From Pseudevernia furfuracea (lineage: Eukaryota > Ascomycota > Lecanoromycetes > Lecanorales > Parmeliaceae), in the NCBI GenBank assembly GCA_022315425.1, contig JAIUPT010000032.1, positions 670,501 through 734,500 of the forward strand: a DNA stretch of 64,000 nt, read 5' to 3'. Under the pieces are notes generated by a model. The model was not told the DNA's origin. It ran no database searches and was given only the letters and a program-made list of their open reading frames with translations. A program made the position numbers and the translations under genes. This document shows positions 11,753-22,818 of the stretch, one piece after another. Position 1 is the first letter of the stretch; each line of letters opens with the position of its first letter.

Positions 11753-12131
11753 ATGTGGCAGCCTTCTGAGGAGACAAAGGTATGCACTCATCTTGTCACA
11801 TACGGCAAGTAATGTAGATTACCCATTAATAAAAATAGGAGAGGATCACTAAGATCGTTGACATCTCCAGAGTCGCCATCCATTAGTACAGCTTCATTCT
11901 CTTCTTGAGGGTTCTCTTCCAAGCTAACAAAACTTAGTGGATATCTTCCGTTGATCTTGTATCTTGGTGCGACCTGAATTAGGCACGAAACATGGAAGCA
12001 AATGCTAATTTTTGGCAGGCTACACCATGAGTTCTCCTAAGCCAACGCTCATAAGGTGAGCATCGCAAGCACACATCTACCAGAGAAGAATCTCAAATGG
12101 GAGCAGACTTATATCCCCCTTGGCCGAGTAG
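11753..12131 (+). CDS. TOM7: mitochondrial import receptor subunit Tom7
   Basis: Small subunit of the TOM complex in the mitochondrial outer membrane that modulates assembly and dissociation of the complex. Exons: 11753-11779, 11839-11885, 11938-11966, 12019-12055, 12107-12131, which sum to 165 bases and a 54-residue protein, the usual Tom7 size. It reads MWQPSEETKERITKIVDIS, then the membrane segment HYGYLPLILYLGYT, then PKPTLIRLISPLAE. The Tom7 signature of ERI-K, a single membrane span and a LI(R)LISPLA end is complete. All four introns are 51-59 bases with GT..AG. No single frame in this stretch exceeds a few dozen codons, so ordinary frame searches miss it. Confidence 0.93.
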
Positions 12132-12391
12132 CTTGATACAAAAGAAAAGGACCGGTAACGCAGAGACCATAGTCCCCGGTGCATGAATATCTAGGGAAAC
12201 GGCTATTGAAGGAAACGCAGTCGATGGAAAGCCTTTTTGGCCGCGTGCATTGTGTCCTGCGATCAAACAAATGGCGGGGTGCAAATAAAAATAGGCAATT
12301 CACTTTAAGGTTTCTTCTCCGTGTCGAGCTTTTGTAAATAGATCATCTTTCTCTTCAATCATACGAGCCTGAATCCTGCCTCCACCAAGCC

Positions 12392-13466
12392 ATGAGTAGC
12401 CAAAATAGTCAGCTCCCTCAAGGGCTCATAGAAGCATTCGCGGGCTTTGTGGCAGGAATTGCTTCGGTACGATGTTGTCATGAAGTCCAATGTCTGCCCT
12501 AACGTGTCAGACTTTAGTTGCTCACCCTCTAGATGTGATCAAAACACGTCTACAAGGTAAAAATAAGCGTATTCTCCTACCACGTACTGATACTGAGAGG
12601 TGATAATTTTGGCCAGTTGATCGAGAGTCTCCTTCACAATTCGGGGGCTCACTGCGACTGGTACAAAGGATTGTCCGTAACGAGGGGACCATTAGCGCCC
12701 TCTACCGAGGCTTCACGCCTAATCTCGCTGGCAATTCATTGAGCTGGGCCTTGTACTTTGTGTGCTATGACAGTATCAAACATGGGTTTCGATCACATCG
12801 AGGACTCGAGAACGGTGGACTATCGTACTACGATTTCTTCATCGCGTCCGGTTCTGCAGGTAAACCTTCTTCTTTATAAGTACTTGCCGCCATGATCTGA
12901 CCTTTGATCCAGGGGTGCTAACAGCTGTTGCGACGAACCCGATCTGGGTGATCAAAACACGGATGTTGTCCACATCTGGCAGCCACCCGGGAGCCTACAA
13001 GTCCATGCTTGACGGCACGCGACAACTATACAGATCAGAAGGTCTGCTAGGATTCTACCGTGGCTTGGTCCCCTCACTATTGGGCGTCTCGCACGGGGCT
13101 CTACAGTTCATGGCGTACGAACAGCTCAAGATCTACAGAGGTCACAGCTTTGACCGGGGGCAGAAGGATCTGGGGGCGGCAGACTTTTTAGTGCTCAGTG
13201 GGCTCGCAAAGATATTGGCGGGAAGCACAACATATCCGTATCAGGTTGTACGTGCACGGCTGCAGATGTACGATGCAGACAGCACATACCGAAGTGCGAG
13301 GGATGCTGTTGCCCAGGTGTGGAGGAAAGAAGGGTTGGCAGGTTTCTACAAAGGGCTGGGGCCGAACCTTCTCAGGGTGATGCCTAGTACTTGGGTGACC
13401 TTCCTGGTGTACGAGAAAACCAAAGTGTTGCTTCCGCGGACGTTGGATCAGAGAATCCAAATATGA
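12392..13466 (+). CDS. FLX1: mitochondrial carrier, FLX1-type (FAD/folate-like)
   Basis: Inner-membrane carrier of the SLC25 family. Exons: 12392-12466, 12511-12556, 12617-12859, 12913-13466 (305 aa, three repeats of about 100). The carrier motifs are HPLDVIKTRLQ, NPIWVIKTRM and YPYQVVRARLQ; the Trp in the second repeat and GFTPNLAGNSLSWALYF are typical of yeast Flx1 and the related SLC25A32 group, which move FAD or folate. The substrate is therefore inferred. The gene starts MSSQNSQLPQGLIEAFAGFVAG without a cleavable presequence, as usual for carriers. The first intron is short (44 bases). Confidence 0.88.
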
Positions 13467-13517
13467 TACCTGCCTATCACGAAAGCTCTGATTCAACAGG
13501 CAATTTTGCATAAGGAG

Positions 13518-13680
13518 TCTCTCCCTCTCCCTCTCCCTCTCCCTCTCCCTCTCCCTCTCCCTCTCCCTCTCCCTCTCCCTCTCCCTCTCCCTCCCTCTAT
13601 CTCCCTCTATCTCCCTCTCTCTCCCTCTCTCTCCCTCTCTCTCTCCACCTCCCTCCCTCTCTCTCTCCCCCTCTCTCTCC
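13518..13680. repeat. (CTCCCT)n polypyrimidine microsatellite
   Basis: About twelve near-perfect CTCCCT hexamers pass into CTCCCTCTAT and CTCTCC variants. It lies 50 bases past the FLX1 stop, probably in its 3' untranslated region or terminator. One strand is almost pure pyrimidine. The long Arg/Glu frame on the opposite strand is an artefact of the repeat. Confidence 0.95.
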
Positions 13681-14499
13681 ACACCAATATAGAAGCATGA
13701 ATACCTTAACTCTGCACTTAACATGTACTTGCCAGTCATTGCTCCTCGGGGCAGATGGTGGTAGCGGGATGGAAAGGTTAGTGGATATGGTGGGATGAGT
13801 GGATAATAGATTAATAGCCGATTATGCATGCTTGGATCGAGACCGAGACCCGTCGTTTGATCAAGGGTTAAATTAGGGCCCGTTCATTTTAGATCCCGAG
13901 CTGCATGGCACTTTCCAGCGGCGCTAAATTTTTGAGTGTGGTGTCTCCGCCCTGGTGCGCCGAGTAGTTCCTCCTTCTGTGTCGCTTGCTCCACCACCTC
14001 TCTTCTACTCTTCCTCTCTTCCCATTCTCTGCACCTTTTGCTCCCTCCCGACTTCCCCCCTTGTCTGGACGCTTCAAACTCCTTGCTCTGATTATCTCTC
14101 ATCGCTTCACTTGCCATACGTCACCAATCCTTAATACCCATACCTCTATTCCAGCTTGACCCGTGTAATTTGGCTTTCGTCACACGGTTCAGCTACTCTC
14201 TCCCTACCTCCTCCCTGTCTTGCTCAAATTGAGCTGGCAGCTTGGGCTAACAGCGTATCGGGAAATTGTCCGATTGCCAACACCATTCAAGCACCTACGC
14301 GCCCTCTACAGGCATCGAGAAGCCGACGCCGTCCTGTCCGTGCGCTCCACTTGCGGCTTTTTCCTGCCCTCGCAAGTATACCATAACTTCCGATCCCTGG
14401 AGCAGCACTATCGTCCTCCCCCAAATTGCACGTCTGAATTGTCGCAAGATCTGCCAGCTGCCGTCGCCAAGATCACGCTTGGAGTGAATCTTGATCAAC
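13681..14499. other. upstream region and probable 5' leader of TUP1
   Basis: CT-rich stretches (about 13980-14080) just inside this region look like a fungal promoter and long leader. Overlapping short frames in all phases have no support. Confidence 0.5.
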
Positions 14500-16869
14500 A
14501 TGTACAACTCGCATCGTGGGACCATGGGGCAGCCACCCGCCAACAACAGTAACAATCGTTTGTCAGACCTGTTTGATCAGATCCGAAGGGAGTTTGATGT
14601 CCATGCACAGGACAGAGCTGGTGAACATGATCAAAGTAGTACGTTTGTCGCGTTTTCCTGAGTTGTTCACGAGGGCGTATCCATTGCCTAAACCTGCAAA
14701 TTTCACCACCGCTTCATTGCTATGAAAGATGCAAGAGATTCTCAAAATCTTCTGCTCTTTCTGAATGCCCGCTCATCGGTAGCCCACATGATCCAGAAGA
14801 AGCACGAGAGCACGAACAGGGCAAGCATTTTCGAAGAGAAGGCTGACACAAGCGGAAAATCTAGTGGCGGCTCAGATGCAAGAGATGGAGATGGTTAGAC
14901 AGAAGGTGTACGAATTAGAGCGTAATCAGATGCAGATCAAGCAAAGGTACGCCGTCGCGCTAGTGGCATGAATGACACTTTGATTGCTAAAGCTTTAAAC
15001 CAGATACGATGAAGACATTGCCCGTCTACGTCACGAGATTGAAGCTCGCGGAGGCCCTCCTTCGCATGTAGGCGTCAGTGGACTACCGCCTCACGGTGGA
15101 GTTTCACAGCCTGCGCCTCCAGCAATTGGCCACGGTCCAAGCAACTTGTTTGGTGGCATCATGGCAAACCCTCCGGGGCAAGGTAACCCTGGCCTGGTGC
15201 CACCCTCGCAGGATCAGCACCAGCAGCACCAGCAGCAAGGTCCACCTCCCCACCAGATGCCTCAACCTCAGCAAGGATTGCAGTCTGGTCCTTACCAAGG
15301 AAATTATCCTCAACCACCAGTAGTGAATGGTAAGACACAGGCTTTTATGGAACAGGATAGGCGTTGCTATGCGCATCCAATGCTGATGCATGTATACAGG
15401 TTACGGATCGCAAGCGCAGATCGCGTCTCCAGGTCCTGGCAAGCCACGTAACAACCGCGGCCCTTTGGGCCATACGAGTACCCCGCAGCAGTCTCAACCT
15501 ATGTCTTATCCGGGAGCTTCCCCTCAAATGGGAAGACCAAGCCCTCCTCCGCCATTTCACAACGTTGGCAACATGCTTGCAGACCTGGATCCTGATCAGG
15601 TGCGGTCGGATCAGAAACGTGAAGGGGCCGAATGGTTCGCAATCTTCAACCCCAATGTGCGACGGGTCTTGGACGTCGAACTCATTCACACTATTCTCCA
15701 TGAGAGTGTTGTCTGCTGTGTACGTTTCAGCCGCGATGGAAGATACGTGGCCACTGGCTGCAATCGCTCGGCGCAGATCTTCGAGGTCTCGACTGGCAAC
15801 CAGGTTACTAAACTTCAGGATGATTCGGTTGACAAGGACGGCGACTTGTACATTCGAAGCGTATGCTTCAGTCCTGACGGATTGTATCTCGCAACCGGTG
15901 CAGAAGACAAGCAGATTAGAGTGGGTCTCCTAGTGCCTTGTGTTGATGTCAAAGATCTGACTAACCATCTGTCCAAAGGTTTGGGATATTCAAAGTCGTA
16001 CTATCAAGACCACCTTTGCGGGCCACGAGCAAGACATTTACTCTCTAGACTTTGCCAGCAACGGCAGAAACATTGCTTCTGGAAGTGGCGATCATTCAGT
16101 CCGCGTCTGGGATATCGAGTACAACCGCGAGATCCTCAATCTTATGATCGAAGATGGCGTGACAACTGTAGCAATCTCTCCTTCAGGCGAGTATGTCGCA
16201 GCGGGCTCACTTGACAAGAGCGTTAGAGTCTGGGACGTACGCACTGGAACTATTATTGCCAGACTCGATGGTATGGATGGCCACAAAGATAGTGTTTACT
16301 CTGTTGCGTTTGGACCAGATGGCGAGACCTTAGTTAGTGGCAGTCTGGACAAGACCATCAAGATGTGGCAACTTTCTCCTGACAATAGAGGAGGCATGAT
16401 GGGAGGCGGAATGATAAGAGGTGGGAGGCTGGTGAGGACCTTCGAAGGTCATAAAGTAAGTGATGCCCTCCGCTCTCGCAAACGATTGAAGGCGGCTCCT
16501 AACACAAAACTCTCAGGACTTTGTTCTCAGTGTAGCACTTACTCCAGACGGCGAGTGGGTACTGAGCGGTTCAAAGGACAGAGGGGTTCAATTCTGGAAC
16601 CCACGCACTGGCGAAACGCAATTGATGCTTCAGGGTCACAAGAACTCAGGTATGGTGTTTTTGCTTGGCAAAGTACGACTTCTGCTAATAATCGTCCACT
16701 ACCTAGTCATCTCCGTCGCTCCAAGTCCTCAAGGTGATTTATTTGCAACAGGTAGTGGAGATATGCGTGCTAGGATTTGGAAGTAAGTTGCCCGTGCATC
16801 ACATCTTCATATTGCACCAGCGTACTGATTTCAAACTACTATAGATATGGACCTTACCGGGGCACTTAG
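14500..16869 (+). CDS. TUP1: transcriptional corepressor Tup1/RcoA
   Basis: Global corepressor that acts with Cyc8/Ssn6 on chromatin. Exons: 14500-14635, 14865-14946, 15004-15329, 15400-15920, 15979-16455, 16517-16649, 16707-16782, 16845-16869 (591 aa, the size of mould RcoA). The N-terminus MYNSHRG with SDLFDQIRREFD and QEMEMVRQKVYELE is the Tup tetramerisation coiled coil. A Gln/Pro-rich linker follows (about 100-230), then seven WD40 repeats from about residue 265, with ends such as KQIRVWDI, HSVRVWDIE, KSVRVWDVR, KTIKMWQL and RGVQFWNPR, closing with YGPYRGT. The first intron is long (229 bases), and its ends are the least certain part of the model. Confidence 0.93.
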
Positions 16870-17340
16870 ACATTTGTCAAGAAAGGGGCCGGTGTTAGAT
16901 GGACGGGGTGGACTGTACTTGCAAAATTATACGATCATTTTCTCAGCAGATGTCAATGGAGGCTGTCTTTGTTAGATACCAGGATTAGGTGGATTATCCA
17001 ATGGATTAATTTTCCAGTATTCTTAGTGTTGCGAAACCCTGCCCTGTTGACTCCTGGCCTTCCGAAAAGCATTTTCGGAACGTGCCTCACAGTTGTTGAA
17101 ACAAAGCGAGTGACTGAAGCTCGCCTTTTGCCTGCCAACATGTCCAGCTGATGCATGCATGGCGTTCTCCGAGCAGGTAAAGGACATTTGGGCCATCTAA
17201 TGCTTTCTTTACTTACGGAGCCAATCTGCCTACTTGAGCCCAAGCGCGGTTGGCGCGCTCCTAATTCCAACCGAGCTTTTTCCCACAAAGTCGTTAGATT
17301 TGAACTTGATATGTAATGTATGATTGAATTACATGTCAAG
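16870..17340. other. intergenic between TUP1 and RPL28
   Basis: TUP1 3' region and promoter of the ribosomal protein gene. Nothing else is seen. Confidence 0.55.
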
Positions 17341-18067
17341 ATGGCCGAACATCTGCAATCAAACGTCTCTCAGGACCTCGTCTGGGAGATATGCCGTATG
17401 TTTAGGGGCGCCATCACGATGTATGGCCTCAAGTGCTAATGAATCAATGCCAGGCCCGAACAACGCCTTCTTGGTGAAGCGCAAAAGCGGTGGGGGTTCC
17501 CAATTCTCGAGAGATCCTCTCAATTTGATGAACAAACACTCTAGGAAGGTAGGCTGCAATTACCACACTCATTTATTCAGCGACTGACGATACCCCTAGT
17601 ATGCCGGCTTCGTCAATAACAAGGTACGCAACCAGAAGTTCTCTTGCGCCGGAATACGAATGCCGGCATCGCTCTGAGGATGCAAGCTGATTGCTCTCCT
17701 TGGAATAGGCAGTTGGCGTTCATCCGGCAGAGAAAGCCGGCGTGACGCTGGTTACGAAGAAGACAAAGCATCTGAATCGACCGGCGGCCAACAAGAACGA
17801 GGTCTCGTGGAGTGGGCAGAAGTCGGGGCCGAAGTCAGTCACGGTTTAATCATCCCGAAGTTTGGTGTTCAGATATGCTGACCAACTGGCAGAATATACA
17901 AAGGTATCGTCAACTACACAGCGAAGCAAGGTTACCGAGCAGATCTTCGTCAAGAAGCCGTTGCTCGTGCCAGTGCTATCCGCCAATCACAGAAACCAAA
18001 GAAGGAAGATCCTGAACCGAAACTTCGCGGCTCAAAAGCAAAGAAGGCGGAAGAGAAGGCCACATGA
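17341..18067 (+). CDS. 60S ribosomal protein eL28
   Basis: Large-subunit ribosomal protein, absent from budding yeast but present in moulds and fission yeast. Exons: 17341-17395, 17454-17548, 17600-17623, 17709-17833, 17893-18067 (157 aa). It shows SQDLVWEICRPNNAFLVKRK, SRDPLNLMNKHSRK, YAGFVNNK (a complete 24-base exon) and the basic C-terminus KKEDPEPKLRGSKAKK. Five exons in so short a gene are usual for fungal ribosomal proteins. An ATG at 17333 is out of frame, so 17341 is the start. Confidence 0.93.
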
Positions 18068-18626
18068 TGAGGCGCGAAGGGACATGTGATAGGGCTCTGT
18101 CAGGCTGCAACAATGGGAGGCAGTAACGAGCTTGATCTGAGCCTACATGCAATAAAATATCGTGTCAATCCAGTTCTTGCGACTGCTCTGCTTTGGATGA
18201 GAGGTATGCTGAGCGCCGGAAAGATGAAATTGTGGTAAAGACATCGTAGCTCCCCACCAAAGTACCAGTGCACCCAAGAGTCTTTGCTCAAATAAATGCA
18301 ATGAGATAACGCCAGAGCCGTGAAAGCTACGCACCGTAAAGAAAACTCCGTAGCATGGAAAAGCAGATATCGAAGGATTTCACTTGGAGTCAAAGCGCGT
18401 TACGAGTAATCTCGGCGATTTATCATTTTAGACCCCGCCAAAAAAACGTCCAGCCTTTTAAACCCTGGTGGGGTTCTCGGACTGACCGACAAAACCTCTT
18501 TCTCAACTCACCAAATATCAAGCTACTTGCACTCGCTTCAAAAATTGCAGGTATCGAAGCCATTCACCTTCTGTCCGAGTCCTCAAGTCACTGACGGACA
18601 ATTGCAGAACACCTTACTCAGTCAAA
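18068..18626. other. intergenic between eL28 and MDH genes
   Basis: This should contain the eL28 3' region and the promoter of the malate dehydrogenase gene. No other feature is supported. Confidence 0.55.
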
Positions 18627-20002
18627 ATGGTCAAAGCAGGTAGGCATTGCACTTAGCACAACGTTGGGGCCCCCTTTTCTGACAGCTGTCCAGTCGTTCT
18701 TGGAGCCTCTGGTGGCATTGGCCAGGTACGGAGCCCTTTGCTGAAACGATCAAAGCAACTAGATCAGTGCTGACATTGCTTTACCTAGCCCCTCTCCCTA
18801 CTCTTGAAGGCCAGCCCGTTGGTTGATGAGCTCTCACTCTACGATGTCGTCAATACTCCCGGTGTCACGGCCGATCTCTCTCACATCTCCTCAATAGCTG
18901 TATGTGCCTCGAAAGTCATTTAAGGTCTGGTAGCTAAGAGAAATCAGAAAATCACCGGCTATCTACCTGCTGATGATGGCTTGGAGAAGGCCTTGACTGG
19001 AGCAGACGTCGTACTTATCCCTGCTGGCATTCCCAGTCCGTAGTACGAGCTTCAAGCCATCTCCAAGAACTGACGGAGAAATAGGAAAGCCTGGCATGAC
19101 CCGTGACGATCTTTTCAAGATCAATGCCGGCATCGTTCGCGACCTCGTCAAAGGCATTGCAGAGTACAGCCCAAAGGCCTTCATTTTGGTCATCTCTAAC
19201 CCAGTCAACTCTACCGTTCCCATCGCTGCAGAAGTCATGAAGCAGGCCGGCAAATTTGACCCCAAGCGTCTGTTTGGTGTCACCACTCTGGATGTAGTCC
19301 GCGCGGAGACTTTTGTTCAGGACATTACTGGCGAGAAAGACCCTTCCAAGACCATCATCCCTGTCATTGGTGGTCACTCTGGCGAGACAATCGTACCTCT
19401 TTTCAGTCTCGCAAAGCCTGCAGTCAAGATTCCGGCGGAGAAGCTGGCGCCTTTGATCAAGCGTTCGTCACCAGTCTCCTCAACCTCCTGAAGGTGGCGA
19501 TCCTACTAAATACGGATTAGGTGTCCAATTCGGCGGAGACGAGGTCGTCGAGGCCAAAGGGGGCGCAGGATCCGCAACTCTCTCCATGGCATACGCCGGT
19601 TTCCGGTAAGGACGTTCATGGTCCCTCATTTGACGCATGACTTGCTTAATTCTCTTAATCTAGCTTTGCGGAGAAGGTGATCAAGGCTGCCAAAGGCGAG
19701 AAAGGAATTGTTGAGCCGACATTCGTCTACCTACCAGGTATCACTGGCGGCGATTCAATCGCCAAAGAAACCGGCGTTGATTACTTCTCTGTGCCTGTCG
19801 AGCTCGGTGTACGTCTGCAACGAACTCTTCCCCTAATTGCTGTGTGTTAATTGTACAGTAGCCCTCTGGAGCGGAGAAGGCCACCAACATCCTCCCAGAA
19901 GTAAATGATGAGGAGAAGAAGCTTCTCGAGGCTTGCAAAACCGGATTGAAAGGCAGCATCGAGAAGGGTGTCGAGTTTGTGCACAACCCACCGCCAAAGT
20001 GA
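18627..20002 (+). CDS. NAD-dependent malate dehydrogenase, cytosolic/peroxisomal type
   Basis: Interconverts malate and oxaloacetate. Exons: 18627-18639, 18694-18725, 18789-18899, 18948-19035, 19085-19462, 19521-19605, 19664-19808, 19862-20002 (330 aa). The first coding exon is 13 bases. The start MVKAVVLGASGGIGQP has the NAD-binding glycine motif directly at the N-terminus, with no mitochondrial presequence. The substrate and catalytic parts are visible: GIPRKPGMTRDDL, ISNPVNSTVPI, GVTTLDVVRAE and the catalytic His in IGGHSGET. The C-terminus HNPPPK lacks an SKL-type peroxisome signal, so cytosol is most likely. Two donors are unusual (GTCCGT, GTTCGT), and the last acceptor must be the TAG at 19859-19861. 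Confidence 0.94.
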
Positions 20003-20407
20003 TTCACCCATTGTGGAGGCTTCTCGTTTGTCTCAACTTCTTTACCTTCTTTGATCCTTCAATTCATTCGTCCCACATTCATGATCCTTCGAGTGGCTAC
20101 CCCCAAAAGCACTGTAGCTAGCAAATTTTAGCTAAGACCATCTCACTGATCGAAGCAATTCCAAGTAGGCTATGAGATCGTGTCTCAAGCGATTGCACAG
20201 GCATCAACGGACAGCAGGGTTGCATTTCTTAGCTTCTGGGGGTTTGCAACATCAAGGCATAGACCACAAGAAAGGCTTCTAGACATGAAAAAGATTCGCA
20301 GACATCTTTCCCCACGCTTATCAATTGCTTTTTGTCGTCGTCGGAAGCAGACCATCACGCCATCCATGCCGCTAAATATCAATGCAAAGCAATGCAAATG
20401 ATCGGTG
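20003..20407. other. convergent 3' region between MDH and TRS33
   Basis: Both genes end here. No further gene is supported. Confidence 0.55.
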
Positions 20408-21186
20408 TCAAGATTTAGCAGTGACAGTCTTGATCTGAAAGGTTGCAGCTGGGAGTTCCGAAGTCTCTGCTTGCACCGTCGCGTTGATCCCCATGCTTGC
20501 CAATCCCCCTCGTATGACGCCACAGGGAAACCAGAGAAACTGTAGGGTGCGTTAGTATGCTAGCAATGTCGGCACCATGGCACTCTGGACTCTACCGGTT
20601 GGGCGCGGTGTACTGCATCCGACGACGACGTCATGCTCATGCGTGAGAAGGGTTTGAAGCTGTTGTCTGTAAGAACGTAGACTCCCTGCATACCCATTGA
20701 TCAGCAGACCCCACATGCTCGATCCTGAAAGTAAAGGGTAGAGAATCCGTACTCGGTGGTTCGTCTTGAGGTTGTCGATCTGCTTCCTGAACACCAGCGT
20801 CCACATATCCTTGCACAAGAACTTAATCACGTCCAATGTATCCGTAAATCTTGGTCGATCCCTCGAGAATCTGTTCGCAGCACCCAATCATGAGCATTCA
20901 GAATACCTAAACATGGCTCTCGGCACACAAAAGGGGCAGCAGACCTCTCAACAAGCCCCTGCCCAACTCTATAACCGAGCGTCTCCAGCCTCCGAAAAGC
21001 AGCCTCCCTCTGTTCATCTTCGTCTGTGGGCTTCACGCCATCTTGACCAGGGGTTGCGAGCTCGCTAGCTAGTCTGTAAGCCATGGGAATCATTTCGATC
21101 AGAAGCAGATCCATGCATGATGCGTTGAGAAAGTTTGCGTAAGGATCGGAGGCATTGTATGGGGGAAGTGGTGTCTCGAAGGACAT
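20408..21186 (-). CDS. TRS33: TRAPP complex subunit Trs33 (TRAPPC6-like)
   Basis: Core subunit of the TRAPP tethering complexes that activate Ypt1/Rab1 in ER-Golgi transport. Exons on the minus strand: 21186-20945, 20870-20753, 20685-20596, 20539-20408 (193 aa). It belongs to the Bet3 family. Visible pieces are the N-terminal LNASCMDLLLIEMIPMAY, LETLGYRVGQGLVERFSRDR, DVIKFLCKDMWTLVFRKQID, GVYVLTDNSFKPFSRMSM and the C-terminal FLWFPCGVIRGGLASMGI. The order matches Trs33 orthologues. The gene is convergent with MDH. Confidence 0.92.
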
Positions 21187-21716
21187 CGGGACGGCGGGCT
21201 GGGAAAAGAAGAATGTTTACGCGTCATATGGGATGGCGAGGTATTGATACTCCGATGATCATTTTCGGCGTTGCAAGAGTTCGAGGACAAACATAGAGTA
21301 TATTGTACCCCGATCTCACCCCTCATCAGGTCTAGGGTGACCGCCGCCCTATCGCTGCACGAACGAGGGGTGGGTGACTGCGCCTGCAGATAAGCTTGAT
21401 TATTCGGTTGACAACACAAAGTCCTGAACAGCGCTAATAGCAGCAGCCCTAACCCTGCTTTCGGAAGGCGTCCCTGTAACGGGGATCCCAGCATCATTGC
21501 TTTAGGGACCTCTATTGGGTCTGGTGGGTGCATTGAACCCCAAAAGAAAGCTCAATCTAGATTGTCCAGGTAACAGGCAGGGCATTATCCGGCATCTTGG
21601 CCCGAAAGTCTTGGCGTTTAGGAACAAAAATTAGGCAAGCACTACGGAGTAGGTACGCTTATTAAAACGGGACTTATGCAAATTCAGCCCTTTTTGAACT
21701 CCTTTTATACAATGAG
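21187..21716. other. intergenic between TRS33 and the transposon nest
   Basis: TRS33 promoter region. It carries an inverted copy of the dispersed repeat (21446-21470). The AT-rich part from about 21660 borders the transposon. Confidence 0.55.
21446..21470 (-). repeat. dispersed short repeat, copy 3 (inverted)
   Basis: The reverse complement of this stretch reads CGCCTTCCGAAAG then CAGGGTTAGGGC, closely matching the core of the copies at 9012 and 49226. Confidence 0.5.
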
Positions 21717-21718
21717 TA

Positions 21719-21762
21719 ACGTGCTTGACCGGTCAACGAGATTTACTGGCCTTCGAGACTCT
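21719..21762 (+). repeat. left terminal inverted repeat of the outer transposon
   Basis: 44 bases, an exact reverse complement of 26600-26643. It includes the palindrome TTGACCGGTCAA. Confidence 0.95.
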
Positions 21763-22818
21763 TAGTAAGCATACCAAAATTTCAGCGGTCTAACCGCATG
21801 TAGCAAGGATTTGTCAGCAAGGGTCTTTCTGCAAAACAACCAATCAACATTTCACTACCCCTCCATCGCCACCCCCACTATTAGTCTCATATCTATCTAA
21901 CACTCAATTGAATTCCGTCATTATGACTCATAAGAAGCCTCCTAAGCCTGATACGGTAGATATTCGAAAGGCCAAAGCTTTAGCCGAGTTACGAAAGGAT
22001 TCTACCAAGAAAGTCCCCGAGCTCGCTACCCAATTCGACGTCCCTAAATCCTCACTATATGCTAGTATTCGTGGTCGACAGAGTCGTGTGGAAGCAGCAG
22101 AGCCTCAAAAGCATTTCACTAAAGAGGAGGAAGATTGTTTAACTAACTGATACATTAAATTGATTGAATGAGGACAGCCACCAAGAGTGGAGGCCCTTCG
22201 TATCATGGCATCAGGGCTTTTACAAGTGAAAACGGGGGATCTAAGCAAGCAAATAGGTAAACATTGAACGAAACGATTTTTAAAACGAAATGGTCAATTG
22301 AAGACTGCGTATAACAGAGCATTGAACGATAATCGAGCAAAGATAACACATCTCGGGACTTTTCGTCGCTGATTTAGTCTTCTAATCAGCGTTCTTGCTG
22401 AATATGAGATTCTCTCAGAAAATATATATAATTTCGATGAGAAAGATGTTCTCATGGGCATGACCTCAGGGGCAAAGGTCATTGTGAAGATCAAGGATAA
22501 ACGTCGCTTTAAGACTCAGCCAGGGAATCGAGACTTAATAACTATCATTGAGACTGTCAACTCCATGGGCTGGGCTATTTCACCGACTCTGGTCTTCAAG
22601 GCCAAGCATCAACAGAGCAGTTGATGAGAACAGAAGCTGATACATGATACGAAGATCGCTATCAGTTTATGAGACTAAACAGACTCGAAGCTTGCTGTAA
22701 AGTAATTGACGAAGGTCTTTGATCCCTTCACCAAAGCAGTAACAAACGATATCACCTATCGCCTATTGATTCTCGATGACCATGACAGCCATGTTATATG
22801 GCAATTCGTAATGACCTA

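Noticed and set aside
13188..13829. 213-codon minus-strand frame with long Arg-Glu repeats
   Set aside because: It is the complement of the FLX1 last exon plus the CTCCCT repeat; low complexity, no start context and no family.
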